This document shows, piece after piece, positions 1 to 11,598 of a stretch of 64,000 bases of DNA (its first letter is position 1; each line of letters begins with the position of its first letter). Where the stretch lies: NCBI GenBank assembly GCA_021030915.1, contig JAGEMR010000004.1, positions 124,001 to 188,000 of the forward strand, read 5' to 3'. A program made the position numbers and the translations under genes. Under the pieces are notes generated by a model that saw only the letters and a program-made list of their open reading frames with translations, did no database searches and was not told the DNA's origin. The stretch is from Astrothelium macrocarpum. Lineage: Eukaryota; Ascomycota; Dothideomycetes; Trypetheliales; Trypetheliaceae.

Positions 1-1482
1 TGTCTCCGCTAATACTTAGCGAACGATCTGCCTGAAAGCTGAAACTAGCTTCCATTATCTGTATAAGCTCTTTCGTATTCCTCGGATCTTCTTTACTTTC
101 CCTCTTGCAACGATTAGTGGCTTCGATCATATGGATCGACAGACGTTGCTAGAGCGACACCGGACCATTTTGATGCAATCCACAGGTGTTAGAGCTACGG
201 CGATGACGACTTGTTGCAGATCAGTCGGAAGTTTGTCAGCGTAATTTACTATTAGCGTTCCTCCCAAAACTTTGTACGCATACACGATAAGCCTGGGTAT
301 CATGGTTTCATATACCTACCCAGTCGACAGCATTCTCTGTCTCGACCTCAAACGACAAGTTTGTCTGAAGGGATCAGTCACGGTTGTTTTCTGGGTATGC
401 AAGCAATCATTACGGACTCCTTCGTTGAGAACAACCGAGATTGAGTGTTGAGCATGGGTTGGATTCAATCTACTATGTACTTTTGGCAGCCTTTACAAGG
501 TCCGACTAATTGGTGAGAACAAAGCTAGAGTGAAGATTGCTACTATCGCGATCTTAGCTGTGGCCCTCCTTTTCGATGTCCTTCATTTTGAAAGAGCTCC
601 AGTCTCCAATCCTCAATCTCACTACACATGGGAAGGGAGAAAAGATGGCGCCTGATCAATCGAGTGACTTGCCGCTTGCTGAAGGTCTAGTGACATGATT
701 GTAGCATAGCCGGAAGGGTCTTCAGTCTGACAGGAAGGAGAATATAACTTTGAAGGAAGACGGACGTAATATTAAATGTGCACGGAGGGAGAGATGACTG
801 GATCATTGCTCAGTCCTAATAAAAAGTGTTATTAGATAGTGTAACTAAAGCGAGAAAGCTAACAGCCTGCTATTTCTTGCATGGTGATTGCGTCGATGTC
901 CAATGGGTGATCAGTGAACCCTGATGTTCACTAGTGGATATCCCAACCTAACTTATTTTGGTTAGAGCACAACGCTCGAACTAGCCGAATGTCGAGAATT
1001 TCCGGCATTCATTCGCTATTCATCATTCAACATCAATAATAAACTCTTGGAAGATGTTCTTAATGTGCAACGCTCAAGAAAAGTTTTCGATATTAATTGT
1101 GATTTGAAGTTTTGGGCTTAGCGACGATTGAGTCGTCAAAAGGGTAACACACTCATCAGTGTGAACACCAGGGTGATTAGTAGATATGTGAGAATGGCCA
1201 GTCCCATTGCAGTCAGCCTCACTTCCAGTGAGATCTTCAGAGCATGTGATCGATCCAAGCTATGGCGCGCCAGCCAATATCGATTGGCACGATCCACCTA
1301 CCTACTAACCTAAACTTCTCATGACTCGGTGTACTGTTCGAGAGTCTCTCTAATAAGTATTTGACGGATTATATCTCTTGAAGCCGGTAAAAGCTCTAGG
1401 TACAACCTCAATCCCTTATATCATCAGTGTCCGCACAGAGATCGCTAACACTATTCTAGTAGTGGCCATCACTGCTGTCGCA
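1..1482. other. No recognised gene
   Basis: The first 1.48 kb is AT-leaning with many stops in all frames. The longest open stretch is about 60 codons (1128-1313) and has no recognisable protein character. The last part probably holds the promoter and leader of the F-box gene that starts at 1483. Confidence 0.6.
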
Positions 1483-2808
1483 ATGACCTCCAATTCCCGT
1501 TTCCCAAATCTCCCTGTAGAGATCCTGCAATCGATTGCGGGACTCGTAGATCAGACAATATTGCGTCTGGTCTCTAAGAAAATGAATGCTGCTATTTTAG
1601 ATGTCTTCGCACAAACATATCTGAGCGATTTACGATGCTACGTGATGAATCCAGCACGCTTGCAGCGATTGAAATGCATCACGTCTGAAGCGCATCTTGC
1701 TCATAAAATTGGGAAAGTAACTCTATGCTTAGACCCATTCGAATTGAAGTACGATAATGCCGTTCAAGTTGCGCCAGAGTGCATGAAACTACTGGAGTTC
1801 CAGAGTAAGAATCTAACAGTATCACAAGCGAAAGCTCGAGCATCTGTCACATGCGACGAGTACGGTCTTTACAACCAGAAGAAGCTAGATGAAGCTCTTC
1901 TCGTGTCCATATTGTGGGATCTGAAAAAAGCTCAGTGTTCGAACATCGCTCTTGACTTATTCCAAGATGTTGAATACGCCAATATGGTTAGAATGAGGCA
2001 TAGAGCAGATGACCCCGATTCATGGAACGACCCAACCTTGGCAAAGAACAATACCATCACCCATGCCATTTTAAATGCCTTGTTTTGCTCCGGATGTACA
2101 CTCTCCGCCTTGAAACTTCAAGACGACGACTTCACGAACCCTGGAATGTTTGGAATGACTAATGTCAGCTCCTGGGAAAGCCTAGGTGAAACATTGCAAA
2201 CTTACCACCTTGCTCCTGGGAAAGACTATCTGTTCAAAGTCTTTGGAGAAGTGGCCCAGAGCGAACATGTCCTTGTGGATCATTGGAGAACCATGGTGAC
2301 AGGGCTGCTGGCCAAAGCGAAGAATTTGCAGGCTTTATATCTAGATCTTTACGGGGAACATGAATTTGAACCTGGACGAGGATCCGATCACCTCTTGCGC
2401 TTTACATCAGCCATCCTTGAGCCAAATCGGTTTTCATGTCTGAGGGAGTTAAAAATATGGCAACTATACTGCCATCCAAAGGTCTTTATGGATCTGCTTC
2501 AACGCTGCAGCAGTACCCTGCAACTTCTTCTGCTTGCCGACGTTGTCTTGGTCTTCCCAGGGGTAAGCTGGCTGACGATTTTTGAACATCTACTGGATTG
2601 CCCACGCCTCGAGAAACTCTTCTTCTGGGACCTGCATCAGCAGTGCAACAATGCCATTGGTCTCAGGCCTCGTGCGAAACACCTTTATGTTCCCTATGGC
2701 AAGGGTTCTTCTCCAGCTACAGTACTTGAAGCCAGAGACCGCTCGGCGGTCACACAGGCGCTAATATCAGGCGTTGAATATCTAAAGGGACCACCGAAAC
2801 TATTTTAA
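1483..2808 (+). CDS. Fungal F-box domain protein
   Basis: Intronless frame of 441 residues. The frame is open upstream from about 1378 but has no earlier ATG, so I start at the ATG at 1483, which places the F-box-like segment (FPNLPVEILQSIAGLV) right at the N-terminus as is usual for fungal F-box proteins. The remainder is a poorly conserved, leucine-rich helical region without clear repeats. F-box proteins normally dock substrates on SCF ubiquitin ligases through Skp1. The F-box looks slightly short after the first helix (a few residues seem absent before LRLVSKKMNAA), so Skp1 binding is not certain. It stands alone in a gene-poor region, typical of the fast-evolving fungal F-box families. 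The substrate cannot be guessed. Confidence 0.75.
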   Translation: MTSNSRFPNLPVEILQSIAGLVDQTILRLVSKKMNAAILDVFAQTYLSDLRCYVMNPARLQRLKCITSEAHLAHKIGKVTLCLDPFELKYDNAVQVAPECMKLLEFQSKNLTVSQAKARASVTCDEYGLYNQKKLDEALLVSILWDLKKAQCSNIALDLFQDVEYANMVRMRHRADDPDSWNDPTLAKNNTITHAILNALFCSGCTLSALKLQDDDFTNPGMFGMTNVSSWESLGETLQTYHLAPGKDYLFKVFGEVAQSEHVLVDHWRTMVTGLLAKAKNLQALYLDLYGEHEFEPGRGSDHLLRFTSAILEPNRFSCLRELKIWQLYCHPKVFMDLLQRCSSTLQLLLLADVVLVFPGVSWLTIFEHLLDCPRLEKLFFWDLHQQCNNAIGLRPRAKHLYVPYGKGSSPATVLEARDRSAVTQALISGVEYLKGPPKLF

Positions 2809-5800
2809 CCGGCACCAGGAAGAGACATTTAAGGGTAAAAGCTGTCTGTCTGACGGAAGAGCTGAATAGGGTGCAAGACGGAAATGCCGGTATGGAAGCA
2901 TCACAACGAATTACTCGATTGGACGGAGCATACTACAGGGCATCTAATTTGTAACATTAGTAATATAACAGTAGTTGACCACCCTGAATTGATAGTAGAT
3001 AACAATTTCGGAACAGGTTCTCGTGAATATTCTTCATCCCGTACAGTACAGATAACAGAAATGAAAGGTATAATGTGCTTTGGCGCATACGATGAGCCTG
3101 ACATGTACGTCACATATCCTTGCAATCCTTTCGACTGGCTTTGCGCAGAGTACCCAGACTAACGCTCAGAACGCTGATACGTGATTTGACTGGCGAGGAA
3201 GAAGGGCTTGCTCCCCATGCTCAAGACTATGTCGATTTGAAGAACATGGGCCTTTCCAGCTATGTGCGGTGATATGCCTCGTGAGAGATGATTTGTTGGT
3301 TTGCACGATGATTCTTCAGCTCGACTGGCACTCCAGGAGATCCTACCAGTATCCAAGTAATCGCCTCTTTGCGATGAGCGGGTCTCTCTTGGTTCCACAA
3401 TTACCTCAAGTATCTGTGACCCAAAAGTACTATCGTCGTGCTCGTATCGCCACCAAGATACGGACAGTATGGGGACATTAGACAAATCGGCCACTGCCAC
3501 TGAATCTTCAATCGCTCCGGCAAAGCGCTGCAAGTGTGGTTGCTCGCTGTTTGCTTCAGATGATGCTTATAATATGAGACTGCGTGAGCTTTTAGATAGC
3601 CATACTATCTCGCACCCAATAGACTTTTATTATAGGGTCTCTTTGGCCAAAACATAACTTCCACTGGCTTCATCCCAGTTTGAGACAATTGCGCTCCGGA
3701 AGAAAAGTCCGGCCCAAGGTGGATTGTAATGCTTTTGTGTTTAGACTAAGACGGAGAAACAATTGTTATCCCTAATTGTGCTGTGTTGAGACGCCTGAAC
3801 TGATGGCGTATTGTCTGCACGGATTTCTTGTCTTTACCCGTTCATCCAGTCTGCCTTCCTGTAAGGTTAAATTTCTGATATTAATAGATCAGATTTGCTT
3901 GTTGGTGAAATACCACCACATTGATTCGTCGAGAGAGCTGTCCCCTGTCGAGGTATATTCCGATTTCATGAGGCGTTACGGAAGGTTGTAGAAGACAAGT
4001 CGTGGACTATGAGAGACTCATCAGCTCTGCACGTTTAGAAAATATTTAGCTACAGTGAGCAGAAAACCCTCCACAAGAATCTGTCAATAAATTATTGAAA
4101 GTCCTTGGCCGCGCTGTACTTTGGTCATTGATCAACGTCAAAATGTGTGGCGAAGTGTATGACTTGATGTGTATGATGTTCTTCACTACAATCCCGAATG
4201 GCTTCTCCATGATGCGCAAAACGGATTGAATCCAGCCCGGGCCCGGTTCTGTACTCAATGATACGTCCGCGCGCTAAAATTCCTTACAAGAAGACTTCAC
4301 CATCATGTCTCTTGTCTCACATGACATCCGTGTACTTGGATCGAGCTAAATCTTTGAGCACTGATGTGAATAGAGTTAATGCCCATTCAATATTACTCTT
4401 GACCTCTGAATGAGATGAGCCGCAGTCTTTGCCAATGGCGCTATTCCTGCGTTAGAACTTGATCGGCAGAGTCAAAACTAGCCTCGTGGGGGCCAAGTCT
4501 GGCTGAATACCGTGGGCATCACACACCACATGGAAAATGCTGAAACATCACACCTTGCTTTCCGCGTTTACAAAAGGGTGTCTTGACTTGACTGATAGAA
4601 ACTTGGATCAATCGCTGGATTTACTTTAATGCCTCCGCTTTCCCTTTCATTGCTGATAACAGCGTCAATGGTCGGATCGATAACGATACGGCTCCTGGAA
4701 AAGCTCTGCTTTGAGCAGATTTCCGATGAGCCTTGATGTCCAGAGCATTTGTTACATGAGCCCAAAGCTTGGCCGATTTCTGGGCACCATGCACCATACA
4801 ATCGATAGGCAAGCTGTTGTGCTTCTACAGAGTATGTCTGTCCTAACAGGCCCCAAATAAGGGGTTGCAATCGTGGAGTTTGAGCCGTTTTCAAGGTTAC
4901 ATCGTCTATCCCGGGACAGTAGATCAGACACTATGGAGCGTTCAGACACAACACTGATTTAGTCTCAACAGACCGATGGCCAACATTGTCCCGCTTTCGG
5001 AAGACCAGAAGAAGATATTGATGATATAGTGATGGGTTTCTCAAGGCCTTTTATGACCGTTGCAGATGGGCGCACAAACCTACCACGATACTTCGTAATA
5101 AACGTACGCTCGCATATACAAGCCTTAGAACTATTAACCCGGATCTTTGAAGAAGTCGTGTGATTGCATTGCATGGCTGTATGAAGGCGAAAGCTCTCGA
5201 TGTGGTTCTACAGCAGTCAGCGAAACTCGCCAAAGTATTCGAAGGCAAGTACATGGTAATCATTGAAGGCAAGATCGTCTTACAGGCCAACACATTGGAC
5301 TTTGTGAACTGTTGCACCCTACTTGATCGCTGAAGATGTATGCATCATGATCAAATAGAACTTGATGATAGCACTGCTTTTGACGTTGCGGGCATGAAAT
5401 CCGCCAAAAGCAAAGTGAAGCGAACGCTAGCAAGCAAATAGGTTCGTATCATATATGTATCCACACTTGTAAGCGAGGCTGTTTGGTATCGGAACGACGA
5501 ATGAAAGCGAAAAGACTAATTCGAGATTGGATGTGGGAAGAAGACGATCGTGAAGCTCTGCATCATGCAGCCTGGCAACGAGATTCGCAGGATGCATGGC
5601 GATTCTGTTGGCATGCCGGTTTTAGGATAAGCCCCGATACTATACCGTACTCAGGTATTCCGTACTGCCTTTCAGCCTTCTTTTCCTGGTTTAGCCTTTG
5701 CATTTGTTTCGAATGCACATATTATAGGTGGATCCGACAAGGCGAGACCAGCTTATGCGCATGAAACTCTGTCGGGTCCAGGAGCGGCTTATACGCATCT

Positions 5801-6116
5801 TGCAGAATGGGCTCAGCTCACTACAATGGAGATGACAAGGTCTAGAAGAGCGCCATGAGACGGCGTTACGAACCTTCGGGCTGTGCCGAATAGGAGGGGC
5901 GGGGACACGAGGTCCACGCTCCTAGGCGGTCAGTTATTCTGCCGCTGCTAATCCTTTTGCAGTACTGTGTTTGCGCAAGAGATCACGAGATTGCCAAAAG
6001 TAATTTGAATCTTTGATGATTTTGCAAATTCTTTTTCTGCCCTTGTGATAAGTAGACAGACTCTACACATTGCAGTCTTCGACAAAGCCGAATACCGCGT
6101 CCAGAAAATCAATGCC
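2809..6116. other. Gene-poor stretch, no firm gene
   Basis: About 3.3 kb with only short frames (up to about 124 codons, minus strand 3159-3533) that do not resemble known proteins and cannot be joined convincingly through splice sites. A short GC-rich patch lies near 5880-5930. I see no tRNA, transposon ends or long repeats by eye. Decayed coding DNA is possible but not shown. Confidence 0.5.
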
Positions 6117-6841
6117 ATGTCTCAACAGCCAAGCTTTTTCTTTCATGAGAGCGCTGCAGTCTCTACACGTTTAGTCACGGCAGTTGGTCTCACGATGGTT
6201 GGATTTATTGCTGTGCGTGATTTTCACATCAGCTACGTTGGCTATCGGGCTTTAGCTCATTACTCTGATAGGGTCAAACAGCCTCGATAAGTTATCAAGC
6301 CATCCCTTCCATCATGGAAGCACCGGCTCCTCTTCTGGCAAGACAGTGGAAGAAACTTTATGATATTGGCTTACGAGTCGGTCGGCCTGCGTACATTGCT
6401 GGTTCCGTAATTTTTGGATGGTTGGCTTCTCGAGGTGTGTGTGCCATTGTGGCCTTCCAAACATGTGCTGATCGTGCCTTTGGCTTAGAATCCATCTCAA
6501 CTCCTGCGTTTAAGCTGTACCTGGCCACAGCCTTTCTTATGTTCTCTGCAGTTCCCTACACGGTCATATTCATCAAACCTACCAATGACAAGTTGGAGCA
6601 AAGAGCGACATCTCTTGCGGGTGCGAGTATGCCATACGTCGATGTTGAAGTTGGTACGAACGAGGAAGAGACGACGCATGCACTTGTAGATAAGTGGGCG
6701 ACCTTGAATATGGGTCGGGCAGTTATTGCTATTACGGGAACCCTGTGCGCAGCATTTGCAGTGTTGAGCAAAATTGATGTTGGCGAAATTGGAACTATCG
6801 GGCTTCGTAGCGGTACTGATCAAGTGGGCTTTGTTCTATAA
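6117..6841 (+). CDS. DUF1772 / anthrone oxygenase-like membrane protein
   Basis: Predicted exons 6117-6212, 6272-6434 and 6489-6841, giving 203 residues. Intron 1 (GTGCGT...GATAG) joins ...VGFIA to GQTASISYQAIPSIMEAP, and intron 2 (GTGTGT...CTTAG) joins ...GWLASR to ESISTPAFKLYLA. Both joins restore the pattern of the DUF1772 family: an N-terminal membrane helix, a conserved LLARQWKKLYDIG segment, STPAFKLY, PYT, and a late DKWATLN before the last helix. About four membrane segments are visible. Fungal members include small cofactor-free anthrone oxygenases of polyketide pathways, but many members are uncharacterised. No polyketide synthase or other pathway gene lies nearby, so a role in secondary metabolism is only a suggestion. 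The last 25 residues fit the family less well and the true end may differ. Confidence 0.8.
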
Positions 6842-8020
6842 TGATGATCATGACAGTTGCAAGATCAGTTGGCGTGATGTAAACTCAACAAATAAGTGCA
6901 AAAAGACGAGAGTTTTCAATCTTTGTGCTTATTGTACTTCAGCCACCAGTCTTGGGCAAACTAGGAAACGCGACTTACTGCTGCGCTAAAGCATGCTTTG
7001 CAGCTCAGGGGAAATATACCAGTGCGAGGATATTTGCATTGATAATCTGTGACGATATTTTCACATCCACATGGCAGACTCAAATTGCAAGAGTGACTTT
7101 TCTTGACAAGTCTCTGCGCCTCGGTAAATCTCTGTCTGGCCATCCTCCTTCCTGGCCAAGTGCGATCGTGTATGGGTTGCATATGGCCACCGCCGGCTCA
7201 GGTACTTCTCCAACCAGCATGCGTGAGGTGGATCCGGCCATACCGGCGACGTCCTTGGGCTCCGGCGAGGCGCAGCAACACGGCTGCAGTCTGGGCCCTG
7301 CATTCATGGAGTCGAGAGGGGCGACCGAGTCGTTGACCTGTACTCAGCTCTGACACTTGGTCGGACCAATGCCAGAATAGTTCCCCCGCCTTTCCTACTC
7401 CACCCACAGTGCTGGCCCGTCCCGCGTGTACAAATGTCTCGTGCTGCCTGGCAATTCAAGTACCGAAGTACTCCTCCTCCCTTACTCCTCCTCAGCTGGA
7501 CAGGTCACTCGCCGTTCTTTATCTCTCCTTTCTCTCCCAGCATTGCTTTCGCAACTGTCGCGCGCTCTGATCGCGTGCTTGGCCAGCCAAAGATAGAGCG
7601 TGGGGTGTGGGGCAGCAGGGATCCTTTATCGCTATCGCCATCACCTCATTCCCCGAACAGCTTAATCATTCGCAACTACCACACCATCCACCGTTTTCCT
7701 CTTGATAGGAGAGTTCCTTGTGGCCAAACTTTAAGGGCTGGCTTGCTGCTCATTCTGTGAAGCACTGCCAGTCCCTTATTACCCTCAATCGACTGCGAGC
7801 TACCCTCATTAACCGCAGCGCGCTTCGTTTGCTCACAGAACAGTAGCATGTGAAAATACCTCCGAACTGTTGATGAACATGACACAAGACCGTTAGTGGT
7901 GAACTTTGCATCTTGGAGCTAGCTTCTGTTCAAGATTACCTATTTTCAAAAACATACACTTGAAGCGGAAAAAGTAAGCTGTAGCAAGGGTTGACTTCAG
8001 CTGTCGCAGCTACCTTCAAA
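6842..8020. promoter_or_regulatory. Intergenic; promoter and leader of the F-box/LRR gene
   Basis: About 1.2 kb with no gene. A pyrimidine-rich tract (roughly 7470-7560, CTCCTCCTCC and similar) lies some 500 bp before the start at 8021. Such CT-rich tracts are common in fungal promoters. No specific binding site is claimed. Confidence 0.4.
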
Positions 8021-10240
8021 ATGTCTTCCACCATGGATTACGCCGCTGTCAATACAATCGTGGAGATCCCCGCGGATCCCAGTGCGTCTCCTCAACGAAG
8101 TCCTCAGTCACCCACCTCGCCTATGTCTCCTACGAGTCCTCTCAGCCCTAATGCCGACGCAACGCCTATGGAGCAACCCCGAAAACTTCGAGGTAGAAGG
8201 CGTCTTTTCCAAAGCCTTCAGCGTATGTCATCTTCGCCTTCCTTGGCTCGATTGGCTAGGACACCCGCTGGTGGATATAGGAGTGGTGGCCGAGGCACGG
8301 TGTCGTGTGTATCATTATCATCGATTGGCTCCGCACATTATGGTAGCTCATATTCGTCGGAGCTCTCCGCAGGATATTCGACTGCTCCGACCTCCGCTGT
8401 TAGCACACCTCCGCCCGAGGTTCTGGGCTTTGATCAAAAGGCTCGTGTTCGCTTTGTACCAGCTGATGGCAGGACCAGCGTCCCTGTCCCAGCTGAAGTC
8501 CGACCTGGCTCAAGGCTTGGACCGACTTCTGAGCTGGCAGAGCTTGAACGCGACTATTTCTCTCGTCCTCTGAAGGTGCAATGGAAAAAGCGTGAAGATT
8601 TCAATTTCTGGCGCGATTTACCATCGGAGATTAGAATGCAAATCCTTAGGTATTTGGAGCCCCTTCAAGTTGTCCGATGCTCAGCAGTCTCCAAATCCTG
8701 GCACCAGATGTGCTTTGATGGGCAGCTGTGGGGCAATCTCGATGTCTCGAATTATTATCGTAGGATTCCAGCCGAGGCCTTGGTCAACATCATCAAGTCT
8801 GGAGGACCGTTTGTAAGGGACCTGAATCTTCGCGGGTGTATACAATTGAGAGAGCAGTGGACTTCTGATGGCCTCTCTGAAGTTTGCAAGAATCTAGAGT
8901 ACTTTTCGCTTGAAGGATGCCGTGTCGATCGAAGCACGATTCATTATTTTCTACTCCAAAATAGCCGCTTGGTTCATATCAACCTCTCTGGTCTTTCTGG
9001 AGCGACCAATTCCGCCATGAAAATCATTTCTCAGCACTGTCCTAAGCTCGAATATCTTAATATTTCCTGGTGCAACAATGTTGACACTCGAGGCATAAAG
9101 AGAATAGTGGAGGGATGTCACAACTTGCGAGAACTCATTGCTGGAGAAATTCGTGGTTGGAACAATATCGATTTGATGCATGAACTATTCAAGAAGAACA
9201 CTCTGGAGCGTCTTGTGCTCATGCATTGCGACAGTCTCACAGACGATGCTTTGACTACCTTGGTACACGGAACTGAGCCGGACATTGACTACCTCACTGG
9301 TCGCCCAATGGTTCCTCCTCGCCGATTGAAACATCTTGACCTCACTCGGTGTCAAGGCCTTTCAGATCGTGGCATCAAGGCGCTTGCAGGAAACACCCCA
9401 TTCTTGGAAGGCCTCCAACTCTCCAAGTGCGCTTCGCTTACGGATGCCTGCCTTGTTGAGCTCCTCCCAACCCTTCCTATCCTCACCCATCTGGATCTAG
9501 AAGAAGTTGCTGAACTGACCAACGCATGCCTCCAAGCGTTGGCTTCTTCCCCATGTGCAAAACATCTTCAACACCTTTCCGTCAGTTACTGTGAGAATCT
9601 TGGGGACAGCGGTATGCTACCAGTCCTCAAGCAATGCACACGACTCCAAAATCTCGACATGGACAACACCCGTATCAGTGATCTCTCCCTCGCTGAGGCA
9701 GCTCATGCTCTCCGCGACCGCACATCTCGCAACCTGTTCCGCTCTTCCGTCGAAAAAGTTGTCACCACCAGTGCCAGCAATCCTCCTCGCCCCTCCGTTG
9801 GTCTCCGCCTCGCCGTCTACGACTGCCAAAACGTCACCTGGACCGGCGTTCGTGAGGTCCTCTCGCGGAACGCCGAAATCCGCCGTCCGCATCTTATCTC
9901 CAGCACGCCCAAGCAGCAATCTCCCGCTACACACCCGACGCACATCATCCAGCTTAAATGCTTTTATGGGTGGCAGCCGACGGTGGAGGAGCATACCAAG
10001 CGTGTGCTGCGCGGCGACTTTTCTGCTGCGAGTCGTTTGGAAAGGAAGTGGGCGGATTTCATGCAGGCGAACGAGGAGGCGGGAGCTGGAGGGAGTGGTG
10101 GAAGGCGGAGGCGAAGGAGAGCCAGAGAAGCGCAGATGATGCATGCGGATGAGGAGGAGGGAGGTGCGGTCGTGGGGCTTGGAGGATTGGGAGTGGGAAG
10201 GCGGAGGAGGGCGAGGAGTGGAGGATGTGTTATTATGTGA
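8021..10240 (+). CDS. F-box/LRR protein with C-terminal CaaX box
   Basis: Single exon, 739 residues; ATG at 8021 sits in a good fungal context (CAAAATG) and is the first in frame. Order of parts: a Ser/Pro-rich N-terminus with repeated SP motifs (about 20-60), an F-box near residues 193-240 (FWRDLPSEIRMQILRYLEP), then AMN1-type leucine-rich repeats from about 260 to 600 (for example LEYLNISWCNNVDTRGIK), and a C-terminal Arg-rich tail ending GGCVIM. F-box/LRR proteins choose substrates for SCF ubiquitin ligases. The final CVIM fits a CaaX prenylation signal with a basic patch before it, as in the mammalian FBXL2/FBXL20 type, so membrane anchoring is likely. The many SP sites suggest phospho-regulation. 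Confidence is high for family, moderate for lipidation. Confidence 0.93.
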   Translation: MSSTMDYAAVNTIVEIPADPSASPQRSPQSPTSPMSPTSPLSPNADATPMEQPRKLRGRRRLFQSLQRMSSSPSLARLARTPAGGYRSGGRGTVSCVSLSSIGSAHYGSSYSSELSAGYSTAPTSAVSTPPPEVLGFDQKARVRFVPADGRTSVPVPAEVRPGSRLGPTSELAELERDYFSRPLKVQWKKREDFNFWRDLPSEIRMQILRYLEPLQVVRCSAVSKSWHQMCFDGQLWGNLDVSNYYRRIPAEALVNIIKSGGPFVRDLNLRGCIQLREQWTSDGLSEVCKNLEYFSLEGCRVDRSTIHYFLLQNSRLVHINLSGLSGATNSAMKIISQHCPKLEYLNISWCNNVDTRGIKRIVEGCHNLRELIAGEIRGWNNIDLMHELFKKNTLERLVLMHCDSLTDDALTTLVHGTEPDIDYLTGRPMVPPRRLKHLDLTRCQGLSDRGIKALAGNTPFLEGLQLSKCASLTDACLVELLPTLPILTHLDLEEVAELTNACLQALASSPCAKHLQHLSVSYCENLGDSGMLPVLKQCTRLQNLDMDNTRISDLSLAEAAHALRDRTSRNLFRSSVEKVVTTSASNPPRPSVGLRLAVYDCQNVTWTGVREVLSRNAEIRRPHLISSTPKQQSPATHPTHIIQLKCFYGWQPTVEEHTKRVLRGDFSAASRLERKWADFMQANEEAGAGGSGGRRRRRRAREAQMMHADEEEGGAVVGLGGLGVGRRRRARSGGCVIM

Positions 10241-10957
10241 ATCGAGGAGGATGGTGGAGGCACCGCGTCAGCTGTCGCAGCGGGTTGCTCATCCAGGTAC
10301 AGCTGGATTGATACGAATTCGGATGATCATGATTTCGCATATGCAGACGGATGGTGTTGAGGAGATGACTATGGCGCTTGAACACTTTCCTATCTACTGG
10401 GGTTTTATTTCCTTCTTCTTCCTCGCATTCTCTATCGCACCATTTGCGGCAGTCACGGAGTTTTCTCATTTCCCAGATGGCATCGTCAACAACGCATAAC
10501 ATGCATCGCATCTGGCGAACACGTCATGGCTATCTATTCGGGACGAACGGGGCGCTGGTGGTGATTTTTCTAATGATTCTCTTATCTCTTTGTCGTCGGT
10601 CCCTTCTGCTCTTCGGGCACTGTATGAGGTTGCTGTCGAGTCGAGAGATGGCATGTAATGGGCGCAGTCCATATATTACTCCAATAAAGATGCGCATGAA
10701 CATTGACCAAGCTTCTAAAACACTTAAGACTACCTGATTCGTCGAAGTTTCCGAGAAAGTTTATAGCATGCTTCCCGGACCTGGTATTACTCCCAAATGT
10801 TGTATAACCAGTCTCTGGTCTTCAGAAATTGTTCGCAAATGCTTCATCATTCACAATAGCATGACTTTACAAATCGTCTCACCATCTTACAAGGTTTTTC
10901 CACCGTCAAAATGCCCTCTAAAACTCATTATAGTCTCATAAGCCAGTAAGTCAACAC
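10241..10957. other. 3' regions between convergent genes
   Basis: About 0.7 kb between the ends of the F-box/LRR gene and the parvulin gene, which point toward each other. Only short frames; nothing recognised apart from presumed 3' untranslated sequence. Confidence 0.5.
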
Positions 10958-11435
10958 CTACTTCCTCCCTTCCACCATCATGATATGATATCCTTCTCCT
11001 GTCTTGACCTCTCCCCACTTCGGATTTCCTGTCGTGCTTGGCTCTAATTCATACGCGACTTTTTCAAAATCGGCAAGGAGACTACCTCTTGTTTTCCAGC
11101 CTAAGCTCCCGCCTACACAATGTTTGCGTCAGCATCAATACAGAATGATTCCTGGCTTCTGGGTCTCCAAGAGGGAAGAAAGAGAATTGATGCTCCTACA
11201 CACCTTGCCTGGCCTTATCTTCAGAGAACTCCCTTGCGACGTCATCGAATTTAGCGCCATCTCGGAGCTTAGTTAGAGCCTCTTCCTTCCTGCTATGCTT
11301 TTCGCAGAGGATATGGCGGACGTTGATGCTATTGGCGGGTTTGAGCTTGCTGGAAGAGGAATCCTTGGCATCGTCGGTTGATTTGCCGCCTTTAGACTTG
11401 GACTCTTTGGACTTGGAGGCGTTTTTGCCTGCCAT
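10958..11435 (-). CDS. pin4: Parvulin-type peptidyl-prolyl isomerase (Pin4/Par14)
   Basis: Two exons on the minus strand, 11435-11204 and 11112-10958, with a 91-nt intron; 128 residues. The protein has a short Lys/Ser-rich basic N-terminus (about residues 1-35), then one parvulin rotamase domain: [16 protein letters not shown] at the start, [10 protein letters not shown] and, across the splice, [11 protein letters not shown], then the C-terminal GYHIIM-like strand (read here as [11 protein letters not shown]). This is the Par14/Pin4 class, which lacks a WW domain and is not phospho-specific. The family is linked to ribosome biogenesis and chromatin. The gene is divergent from the ALKBH6-like gene with only 163 bp between starts, so the two probably share a promoter. 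Confidence 0.93.
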
Positions 11436-11598
11436 TGCGATCGAATGTGTTCCTGCTGTAGGACGGGGTGAAGGGGAGGGTGTTGATGGTGGGGCTGAAT
11501 TGGAGGGGCTTTGGGAATTTGGTGTCAGCGTTTTAAATCATTTAATATGCGCTTCTCATGGTGCACCGTCGATCGTCACCTCAACATCCTCATGAATT
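11436..11598. promoter_or_regulatory. Short bidirectional promoter
   Basis: Only 163 bp separate the divergent start codons of the parvulin gene and the ALKBH6-like gene. Both promoters must lie here or inside the genes. No specific motif is claimed. Confidence 0.6.

Noticed and set aside
3159..3533. 124-codon minus-strand frame
   Set aside because: No domain pattern, no convincing splice partners, in a region with many stops.
9617..10144. 175-codon minus-strand frame
   Set aside because: Antisense to the LRR and tail region of the F-box/LRR gene, with no domain.
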